Below, in pieces: positions 57,927 to 64,000 of a stretch of 64,000 bases of DNA. The stretch's first letter is position 1; every line of letters starts with the position of its first letter. The stretch is taken from assembly GCA_041393535.1 (NCBI GenBank), contig JAWKJY010000008.1:124001-188000 (forward strand). The letters run 5' to 3'. Origin of the DNA: JAWKJY01 sp041393535 (GTDB lineage Bacteria; Actinomycetota; Thermoleophilia; Gaiellales; Gaiellaceae). The notes beneath the pieces were generated by a model. That model was not told where the DNA came from. It ran no database searches and saw nothing but the letters and a program-made list of their open reading frames with translations. The translations under genes were made by a program, and so were the position numbers.

Positions 57927-58537
57927 TCCGCGTCGCGATCGTCGACGACCACGCCCTCGTCCGCCACGGCCTCGAGCAGCTGCTCTCGACGGTCGACGAC
58001 CTCGAGGTCGTCGGGACGGCATCGGACGGCGCCGACGCCCGGGCGCTGGTGGCCCAGGTGTCGCCCGACGTCGTCCTCATGGATCTCGACATGCCCGGCC
58101 TCGACGGCGTCGCGGCGGCGCGCGAGGTCGTCCAGGCGCATCCCGACGTCCGTATCGTCATCCTGACCGCGTTCTCGGAGCGCGAGCGGGTGCTCGCCGC
58201 GCTCGACGCGGGCGCGATCGGCTACCTGCTGAAGGACGCCGACCCCGAGGAGCTGCTCGCCGGCGTCCGCGCCGCGGCGCGCGGCGAGTCGCCGCTCGCC
58301 TCCCGGGCGGCGACCGCGCTCGTGGAGGCGCGGTCGGTCAGCGCCGCGTCCGGGCTGACGGACCGCGAGCGGGAGATCCTCGAGCTCGTCGCGGGCGGCC
58401 TCCCGAACAAGCTGATCGCACGGCGGCTCGGCATCGCCGAGAAGACCGTCAAGACGCACCTGACGAGCGCGTTCCGGCGGATCGGCGTGACCGACCGCAC
58501 CCAGGCCGCCCTCTGGGTCGCGCGGAACGGCGCGTAG
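57923..58537 (+). CDS. NarL/FixJ-family response regulator
   Basis: 204 residues. Receiver: VDDHALVRHGLEQLL, Asp54 in VLMDLDMPGLDG, Lys104 in GYLLKDADPEELL. The LuxR-type DNA-binding domain is LTDREREILELVAGGLPNKLIARRLGIAEKTVKTHLTSAFRRIGVTDR (shown here only as the region near residues 145-192). GTGA overlap with the kinase gene. An intact, standard pair. Confidence 0.95.
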   Translation: MIRVAIVDDHALVRHGLEQLLSTVDDLEVVGTASDGADARALVAQVSPDVVLMDLDMPGLDGVAAAREVVQAHPDVRIVILTAFSERERVLAALDAGAIGYLLKDADPEELLAGVRAAARGESPLASRAATALVEARSVSAASGLTDREREILELVAGGLPNKLIARRLGIAEKTVKTHLTSAFRRIGVTDRTQAALWVARNGA

Positions 58538-58580
58538 CCCGTCCCGCCGGGCGGCGCCCGGCGATCGTCTACGGTACGGC

Positions 58581-58859
58581 ATGGCCGCGTCGTGCCCCCA
58601 CGTCGACCAGGTGCAGCTGCTCGAGCCGCCGGCGCCGGTGACGGGGTGCCCCGAGTGCCTCGCGCTGGGCGACCGCTGGGTGCACCTCCGGATGTGCCAG
58701 GTCTGCGGCCAGGTGGGCTGCTGCGACTCGAGCCCGAACCGGCACGCGACGGCGCACTTCCACGCGTCCGGCCATCCGATCATGCGCTCGGTCGAGCCGG
58801 GCGAGGACTGGTCGTGGTGCTACGTCGACGAGGTCGGCTTCCGGCTCGTCCGCGGCTGA
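58581..58859 (+). CDS. UBP-type zinc-finger protein
   Basis: 92 residues. Cys/His pattern of the ubiquitin-hydrolase-type zinc finger: CPECLALGDRWVHLRMCQVCGQVGCCDSSPNRHATAHFHASGHPIMRS. Bacterial stand-alone copies are common in actinobacteria; their role is not established and does not imply ubiquitin. A weak ribosome site; 43 bases after the regulator, so possibly co-transcribed with it. Confidence 0.92.
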   Translation: MAASCPHVDQVQLLEPPAPVTGCPECLALGDRWVHLRMCQVCGQVGCCDSSPNRHATAHFHASGHPIMRSVEPGEDWSWCYVDEVGFRLVRG

Positions 58860-58866
58860 GCGTCGC

Positions 58867-59804
58867 GTGAGCGTCCGGATCGGCATCGGCTGGAGCCCGT
58901 TCGAGGCCGCGGACCTCGCCTCGGGCCGCTTCTGGCGCGCGGTCGAGGCGATGGACGAGCTCGGCTACGACTCGCTCTGGCTCTCCGACACGGCGACGCT
59001 CGCCACGCCGGCGCCGCTCGTCGCGCTCGCCGCGGTCGCGGCGCGCTCCGCGCGGCTCAAGCTCGGCACGGGCGTCCTGGTCGCGCCGCCGCGCAACCCG
59101 GTGCTGCTGGCGAAGGAGCTCGCGACGCTCGACGCGCTCTCCGGCGGCCGCGTGCTACCGGGCGTTGGCCTCGGCACGGACGTCCCCGCCGAGCTCGAGG
59201 CGCTCGGGATCCCGCGCGAGGAGCGCGGCGCGCGCACCGAGGAGGCGATCGCGATCGTGCGGGCGCTCTGGCCGGGCGAGCCGACGAGCTTCGAGGGACG
59301 CTTCCACCGCTTCACCGACGTGACGCTGACGCCGACGCCCGCGAGCGAGCGGCTCGACATCTGGCTCGGCGGCCGCAGCCCGGCCGCGCTGCGCCGCGCC
59401 GGTCGGATCGCCGACGGCTGGCTGGGCAGCTTCGTCTCGGCCGACGAGGTCGGCGGCATGGTCGCGGCGATCCGCGAGCACGCCGCCGCGGCCGGGAACG
59501 AGATCGAGGACGACCACTTCGGCGTGACGCTGTTCGCGGCTCCGAGGCGGGAGGAGCTCTCCCCGGCCGCCCTCGACGTCCTCCACGGGCAGCGGGCCAG
59601 CCTGGCGCTCGACGAGCACGTCGCCTTCGGCGCGGACGGGACGCGGCGGCTGCGCTCGAGCACTTCGTCGCCGCGGGCGTCGACAAGTTCGTGCTCGTGC
59701 CCGTCGCGGACGACCTGGAGGGCTGGCTGCGCGAGCTCCACCGCGAGGCGGTCGAGCCCGTCGAGGCGGCATCCCGGACGGCACGCCCGCGCGAGATGCC
59801 CTAA
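58867..59804 (+). CDS. luciferase-like flavin-dependent oxidoreductase, one frame break
   Basis: About 312 residues. Motifs: AVEAMDELGYDSLWLSDTA, LKLGTGVLVAPPRNPVLLAKELATLDALSGGRVLPGVGLG, LDIWLGGRSPAALRRAGRIADGWLGSF. After the slip at about 59645 the end reads ALEHFVAAGVDKFVLVPVADDL, then WLRELHREAVEPVEAA, to a TAA stop at 59802-59804. F420-dependent members have this organisation, but the cofactor is not proven. Probably in one unit with the zinc-finger gene. Confidence 0.85.
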
Positions 59805-59805
59805 G

Positions 59806-60162
59806 GTGCGGGTCGGCGCGGCCCCGGGCAGCGCGCCCGCATCGATGCAGCGCGCACGGGTGGACACCGGCAGCGGCATCGTCGAGCTCCCCCGGGAGGC
59901 GACGGTCGGCCTCGGCGTGCAGCTCCTCGCGGGCCCCGAACCGGCCATCCGCGCCGCCTGGCGGATCGTCGACGCGCACGCGGACGGGGCGCTCGTCGAG
60001 CTCGACTTCGCCGAGGCGATCGAGGTGCTCGTGGTCTCGCTCGAGTCCTTCCATGCGACGGGCTGCGGCGAGCTGCTCCAGCTCCGCTACGGCTTGCAGC
60101 AGACGCTCGGGCTGCACCCGCTTTGCGGGCCGCTCGAGCCGCGCCGCCGGCCCGCCCGCTGA
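59806..60162 (+). CDS. hypothetical protein
   Basis: 118 residues from GTG at 59806 (ATG at 59845 would give 105). The middle reads GIVELPREATVGLGVQLLAG and WRIVDAHADGALVELDFAEAIEVLVVSLESFHATGCGELLQLRYGLQ, alternating strands like a small beta-rich domain. One base after the preceding TAA. No family recognised. Confidence 0.5.
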   Translation: MRVGAAPGSAPASMQRARVDTGSGIVELPREATVGLGVQLLAGPEPAIRAAWRIVDAHADGALVELDFAEAIEVLVVSLESFHATGCGELLQLRYGLQQTLGLHPLCGPLEPRRRPAR

Positions 60163-60397
60163 GCGGCCCCGTCGGCCCGTCGGGCGCGGCGGTCGTCCCA
60201 CCGCGCGCGACGGCCGCCCGGCTCGGCCTCGCCCCGCCCCGTGGAGCGATCGACACGAAGCCGGCACGCTCCCGTGACACACATGTGACGGGTTCGCCGC
60301 TACGCTCGAAAGCGGGTGGAGGCGCGGGGTGGCCCCTCGGGCGGCCGAAAGGGACGTGTCCGGCGGGGCCCGACCGGCGGCCGCGGCGGCCTGCGGC

Positions 60398-60925
60398 TCA
60401 GGCGCCGAGGCGCGCGGCGAGGTCGCACAGCGCGCCGGCCGCGGCGGCGACCCGCTCGCGCACGGCATCGGTCGCCTGCCCGTCGACGAAGTCCTCCGGG
60501 GTCGAGTAGACCGACTGCGGCAGGACGTGCGCGGCGAACTGGGCGAGCAGTGGCCGCAGGGCGGTGTCGATGGCGAGCCGGTGCTCGAGCGACGCGCCCG
60601 CCGCGACGAGCAGCGCCGGCTTCCCGGCGAGCAGGTCGGACGGGATCAGGTCGAAGAAGTTCTTCAGCCGGCCGGAGTACGACCCGCGGTAGACCGGCGT
60701 CCCGACGACGATCGCGTCCGCCGCCCGCACCGCGTCGATCGCCGCGACGGTCGTCGTCCCGTACGTCGCGGGGTCGCGTCCGTCGCACCAGTCGATGCCG
60801 TCGCGCTGCAGGTCGAGGAGGACGGCCGTTCCGCCGCGGACGCGGGCCGCGTCGAGCGCGAGCTCGAGCAGCGCGTTCGTCCGCGCGCTCGGGCCGACCG
60901 TCCCGCTGATCGCAGCGACGTGCAC
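60398..60925 (-). CDS. NADPH-dependent FMN reductase
   Basis: 175 residues of flavodoxin-like fold: AISGTVGPSARTNALLELAL (FMN phosphate loop), then VVGTPVYRGSYSGRLKNFFDLIPSDLLAGKPALLVAAGAS, the SsuE/MsuE-type signature. Makes reduced FMN for two-component monooxygenases; it could serve the luciferase-like oxidoreductases in the window if they use FMN (inference). GTG start. The 235 bases downstream to 60163 hold a CCCGTGACAC...GTGACGGG imperfect palindrome but no gene. Confidence 0.9.
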   Translation of the reverse strand: MHVAAISGTVGPSARTNALLELALDAARVRGGTAVLLDLQRDGIDWCDGRDPATYGTTTVAAIDAVRAADAIVVGTPVYRGSYSGRLKNFFDLIPSDLLAGKPALLVAAGASLEHRLAIDTALRPLLAQFAAHVLPQSVYSTPEDFVDGQATDAVRERVAAAAGALCDLAARLGA

Positions 60926-61017
60926 GGCGGGAGCGTAACCGGCAGGCGGCGGCGTCGCGACGTGCAGCCGCCTCGACGCGCTAGCGTCGCGCCCATGGAC
61001 GACGGGCAGGGACGCTG

Positions 61018-61752
61018 ATGGATGGGGGCGAGCGCAGCCGGCGGGGCGCCTCGTTCGCGGAGGCCGCCGGTGGCTACGAGCGCGCCCGGCCGGGCTACCC
61101 CGCCGACGCGGCCCGCTGGCTCGCGGGGAGTGCGCGGGCGGACGTCCTCGACCTGGGCGCCGGGACGGGGAAGCTCACCCGCGCGCTCGTCGCGCTCGGC
61201 CACCGGGTCGTCGCGGTCGACCCGCTCGCGGAGATGCTCGCCGAGCTCCGCGCGGCCGTCCCGGACGTGCCGACGCTGGTCGGCAGCGGCGAGGCGATCC
61301 CGCTCGCGGACGCCTCGCTCGACGTCGTCGCGGTCGCCCAGGCGTTCCACTGGTTCGACCATCCGCGGGCGCTCCCCGAGATCGCCCGCGTGCTGCGGCC
61401 CGGTGGCGCGCTCGCGCTCGTCTGGAACCGGCGCGACGAGTCCGTTCCCTGGGTCGCCGAGCTCTCCGCGGCCGCCGGCAGCGAGGTCTGGGCCGGCCTC
61501 TCGGTGGACGACGCCCTCGCGGCGAGCGCCGACTGCGCCGCGCCCGGGCACGAGACGTGCCGCCACGCCGTCCGCCCCGCTCGAGGCTCGCTGCTCGCGT
61601 TCGCCGCGTCGCGCTCGCACTACCTCGTGCTCGACGAGGGCGGCCGCGCGCGGATGCTCGCCGCGGTCGGCGCCGTCTACGACCGCTGGGCCGGGCCGGA
61701 CGGGCTGGATCTCCCCTACCACGTGGCCTGCTCCCGCAGCACCCGTCGGTAG
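61018..61752 (+). CDS. class I SAM-dependent methyltransferase
   Basis: 244 residues. SAM site: ADVLDLGAGTGKLTRALVALGHRVVAVDPLAEML, then GSGEAIPLADASLDVVAVAQAFHWFDHPRALPEIARVLRPGG, the Methyltransf_11 pattern. Around residues 180-192 (PGHETCRHAVRPARGSL) the sequence is shorter than relatives, so a small in-frame or compensated error is possible, and the last residues may be misread. Substrate unknown. Confidence 0.88.
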   Translation: MDGGERSRRGASFAEAAGGYERARPGYPADAARWLAGSARADVLDLGAGTGKLTRALVALGHRVVAVDPLAEMLAELRAAVPDVPTLVGSGEAIPLADASLDVVAVAQAFHWFDHPRALPEIARVLRPGGALALVWNRRDESVPWVAELSAAAGSEVWAGLSVDDALAASADCAAPGHETCRHAVRPARGSLLAFAASRSHYLVLDEGGRARMLAAVGAVYDRWAGPDGLDLPYHVACSRSTRR

Positions 61753-61870
61753 TCGACCGCAGGCCGTCCCCGTGGCTCGACGTACGCCGGTTCCGGTCGT
61801 GTCCCGATGCCGTGCGTCCTTGACCGCGAAAGGATGCGGGCACCATCGACCGACGGAAAGGGCAGCAACG

Positions 61871-62479
61871 ATGGACGTCAAGCGATTCCTCAAGTACGGC
61901 GGCTTCGTGGCGGGCGTGGTGCTGATCGCGTTCGGCGCGGCGGCGATCTTCCTCGGCGTCGACGGCCGCTCGACCGTGCGCGACTCGATCGCGCAGGAGC
62001 AGGTCTTCTTCGAGAACGCGGCCGAGGATCCCGCGACCGCGCAGTACGCGTCGAAGTGGTCCGAGCAGCAGGTGAGGACCGGCGACCAGGCGCGGGCGTT
62101 CGCCCAGATCATGCGCCAGCACGCGCTGCAGTCCAGCGACGGCCTGACCTACGCGCAGATGGGCCGCTTCGTCGCGGCCGCGAATCCGGACGACCCGGCC
62201 GGCACCAGCGATCCCGCCGCCGCGCTCGTGGACGACGAGGGGAAGCCCGTGCAGAACGGCGCCCGGAACACCTGGGTCACGGCAACGGCCATCTCGACCG
62301 CGCTGAACATGAGCTACCTGGCAGAGCAGACCTCGATCTTCGGCATGGTCGTCGGCGTGGCGCTCCTGCTCGCAGGCGTCGGGTTCGTCGTCCTCGCCTG
62401 GTTCGCGCTCGGCGCCAGCCGCCGGCCGTCCGAGGCCGCGGCGCCCGCCATGGTGGCGGCGCCGGTGAGCGGCGACTAG
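61871..62479 (+). CDS. two-helix membrane protein, unknown function
   Basis: 202 residues. Helix 1 KYGGFVAGVVLIAFGAAAIFLG and helix 2 FGMVVGVALLLAGVGFVVLAWFALG flank an extracytoplasmic domain of about 130 residues (STVRDSIAQEQVFFENAAEDPATAQYA; MRQHALQSSDGLTYAQMGRF). The AQEQ and YAQMGRF blocks recall a family of uncharacterised actinobacterial membrane proteins. ATG at 61871. Ends before a long hairpin. Confidence 0.85.
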   Translation: MDVKRFLKYGGFVAGVVLIAFGAAAIFLGVDGRSTVRDSIAQEQVFFENAAEDPATAQYASKWSEQQVRTGDQARAFAQIMRQHALQSSDGLTYAQMGRFVAAANPDDPAGTSDPAAALVDDEGKPVQNGARNTWVTATAISTALNMSYLAEQTSIFGMVVGVALLLAGVGFVVLAWFALGASRRPSEAAAPAMVAAPVSGD

Positions 62480-62503
62480 GGCTGCTGCCCTCATCCGAGG
62501 CCG

Positions 62504-62537
62504 GACGGGGCGGGCGCCGATGGGCGCCCGCCCCGTC
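62504..62537 (+). terminator. 15-bp hairpin terminator
   Basis: A perfect 15-bp stem (62504-62518 with 62523-62537), 4-base loop, followed by GCGTTTCGGGG; 24 bases after the membrane protein stop. Confidence 0.85.
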
Positions 62538-62593
62538 GCGTTTCGGGGCTCGAGTAGCCTCAAGTGCGATACGGGGAAGGCGATCACCCCGGC

Positions 62594-63502
62594 ATGACGC
62601 TCCCTCGCCGCTCCTGCTCCCGTGGGGCGACTCGCCTGCTCGTGCTCGCGCTCGCCGCCCTCGGCTTCGTCCTCGGGGTGATGCCCTCGATGGCCGCCGC
62701 GGGTCGCGCCTCGCGCCTGGTGGCCCTCGACGCGGGCTCCGGGACCCTCGTACCGATCCCGGGCACGCGCGGCGCCTTCCGGCTGACCCTCCACGACGTC
62801 CGGCCGACCGCGCTCGCGTTCGACGACCGGCCGGGGCTGGAGCAGGGCGTGATCACGGTCGAGCGGATGCTCGACGGCTTGTTCGTCGAGGGGCAGCCGG
62901 GTCCGAACGCCGCGATCGACGCGATCGTGGGGGACGGCGAGCTCGAGCTGATGGGGGTGAAGCTCGAGCGGCCGCGCTACGACCGTGCGACCGCGACGCT
63001 CCGGTTCCGGGTGCAGCGTCTCAGGCAGGAGCGACGGCTGGGCGTCGGCACGAGGACGGACACCGTGTTGCCGCGCGCCTTCGGCAGGACGGCGCTGTTC
63101 GTCGACAACTGCTGCGCCACCCGGCAGAGCGTGACGGTCTTCAACACGTCGCCGCTGTCGATCCAGGTGTCCGTCAACAACGGCCCGTTCAGCGCGATTC
63201 AGGGGGCGTTCCCGGGTGCCTGGACTCCACAGAGCGCGACGTTCCCGTTCTCGCTCGCACCGCAGCAGCCGAACGTCCTCGCCTACGGGACGAACCTCGT
63301 CGCGATCGTGCCCACCGGGGCCATCGCGCCCGTTACGGTCGCGATCGCCGTGCCGTCCGCCCTGAACGTCACGTCGCTGCAGCTCTACGTCTCGCTCGAC
63401 GGCTCCGGCGGCGTCGAGTGGGTCCTGCTGAACGGCGGGGTGTTCGTCTCCGGGAGCACGGCGCCTGCGGCGCGCCTCCTGGCGCGGGCCGGCAGCGCTT
63501 GA
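62594..63502 (+). CDS. exported protein, unknown function
   Basis: 302 residues. Signal peptide (RLLVLALAALGFVLGVMPSMAAAG) then a beta-rich domain. The block GVITVERMLDGLFVEG, then LMGVKLERPRYDRATATLRFRVQRL, and a later half with DNCCATRQSVTVFNTSPLSIQVSVNNGPFSAI and VPSALNVTSLQLYVSLDGSGG. No named family; likely surface or extracellular. ATG at 62594. Confidence 0.75.
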   Translation: MTLPRRSCSRGATRLLVLALAALGFVLGVMPSMAAAGRASRLVALDAGSGTLVPIPGTRGAFRLTLHDVRPTALAFDDRPGLEQGVITVERMLDGLFVEGQPGPNAAIDAIVGDGELELMGVKLERPRYDRATATLRFRVQRLRQERRLGVGTRTDTVLPRAFGRTALFVDNCCATRQSVTVFNTSPLSIQVSVNNGPFSAIQGAFPGAWTPQSATFPFSLAPQQPNVLAYGTNLVAIVPTGAIAPVTVAIAVPSALNVTSLQLYVSLDGSGGVEWVLLNGGVFVSGSTAPAARLLARAGSA

Positions 63503-63533
63503 CAGCCCGGCCCGCGGCGGCCACGATGCCGCG

Positions 63534-64000
63534 GTGATCCGGAGGAGCCTGCGGCGGACCGGGACGGCGCTCGCCCTGGGGGCGATCGTTGCCGTCGCGC
63601 TCGCGGGCTGCGGCGGCGACGACGGCGCCGGTGGCTCCCTGTCCGTGCCCGGCCTCCCGCTCGACGGGGAGTCGCTCGACACGGCGACCCTCGGCGGCCA
63701 GGTCGAGAGCGCTCCCTTCCTCCCCGAGACGTCGGCTCCGCCCGAGGAGCCGGCGGCCCCGGCCTCGACCCCGACCCCTGCCCGGCCGGGCAAGGGCACG
63801 CCCGCGGTCGTGCAGGAGGTCGTCGACGGCGACACGATCCGCCTCCGCAACGGGAAGGTCGTTCGCCTCGCGCAGATCGACGCGCCGGAGGAGCGCGAGT
63901 GCCACGGCGCCGAGGCGACGGCGGCGCTCGAGCGGCTGCTCCCCGCGGGCACGCGGATCAGGCTCCAGCGCGACGCCGCGCTCGACGACGTCGACCGGTA
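63534..64000 (+). CDS. lipoprotein with staphylococcal-nuclease-like domain, 3'-partial
   Basis: Frame open from GTG at 63534 to the end of the window (155 codons seen). Signal peptide with lipobox LALGAIVAVALAGC; the Cys would be lipid-modified. A Pro-rich linker (PPEEPAAPASTPTPARPGKG) leads to the nuclease domain VVQEVVDGDTIRLRNGKVVRLAQIDAPE, with the Asp/Arg-bearing first half of the thermonuclease active site. Cell-surface DNA/RNA hydrolysis expected. The second catalytic half is outside the window. Confidence 0.85.
   Translation, partial: MIRRSLRRTGTALALGAIVAVALAGCGGDDGAGGSLSVPGLPLDGESLDTATLGGQVESAPFLPETSAPPEEPAAPASTPTPARPGKGTPAVVQEVVDGDTIRLRNGKVVRLAQIDAPEERECHGAEATAALERLLPAGTRIRLQRDAALDDVDR

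Overview
The window is very GC-rich bacterial DNA with a dense gene layout. GTG starts are frequent, stop-start overlaps (ATGA/GTGA) are common, and several genes appear leaderless. The content points to an actinobacterium: luciferase-like flavin oxidoreductases, an AlkZ-type protein, an aminoalcohol (RMM-type) microcompartment locus, DUF35/Ltp2-like and CoxLMS-type genes, PHO-box-like and SigB-like promoters. I would guess Thermoleophilia (Solirubrobacterales or Gaiellales-like), but this is inference from style and gene content. No rRNA, tRNA, CRISPR array, insertion sequence or prophage was recognised. Single-base frame breaks inside otherwise well-conserved genes occur at about 20 places. 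The frame always recovers, so I treat most of them as assembly errors and annotate whole genes across them.

Layout. 1-3735: hydantoinase/oxoprolinase pair HyuA1 (5' end outside the window) and HyuB1, ending at a strong hairpin shared with a convergent SpoIIE-type phosphatase (3801-6415). 6623-11249: small membrane and exported proteins, a ferric-reductase-like membrane protein, a universal-stress-like protein and a PepSY-like exported protein; a 31-bp motif recurs upstream of three of these genes. 8926-9953 has no supportable gene. 11392-17699: a SUI1/YciH-like protein, then an operon of degenerate thiolase, DUF35, MaoC, HyuA2 and HyuB2. 17736-17990: a tiny membrane protein behind a SigB-like promoter.

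18112-25981 is the most interesting region: a bacterial microcompartment operon of the Rhodococcus/Mycobacterium (RMM, aminoalcohol) type. It holds a PLP phospho-lyase/aminotransferase, a CoA-acylating aldehyde dehydrogenase with a C-terminal encapsulation helix, two tandem-domain shell proteins (BMC-T), an unknown protein with an N-terminal encapsulation-like helix, BMC-P, BMC-H, an aminoalcohol kinase, an SDR dehydrogenase and a GntR/HutC regulator. The proposed route is 1-amino-2-propanol, to its phosphate (kinase), to propionaldehyde (lyase), to propionyl-CoA (aldehyde dehydrogenase), with the SDR linking aminoacetone and aminopropanol. The next operon, HyuA3-HyuB3 (26102-29910), begins behind sequence resembling the microcompartment operator, so both may answer to the same GntR protein. 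Convergent to it is a two-subunit dimethylformamidase-like amidase (29917-32521).

32629-34023: a PHO-box-preceded small membrane protein and an AlkZ-like glycosylase. 34020-46918: a PucR-type regulator divergent from a tightly coupled eight-gene catabolic operon (HyuA4, HyuB4, two luciferase-like oxidoreductases, 2-oxoacid dehydrogenase E1 alpha and beta, an acyl-CoA ligase and an amidase). It looks like a pathway for a nitrogen-containing ring or amide compound, but its substrate is unknown. 46919-47247 carries a G-rich tract and 15-bp repeats. 47248-49800: a zinc-type alcohol dehydrogenase and a flavoprotein, both frame-broken. 49828-53543: a CoxLMS-type molybdenum hydroxylase. 53615-58537: a PAP2 phosphatase and two divergent two-component systems. 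58581-64000: a UBP zinc finger, a luciferase-like oxidoreductase, an FMN reductase, a methyltransferase, membrane and exported proteins, and a lipoprotein nuclease cut by the window end.
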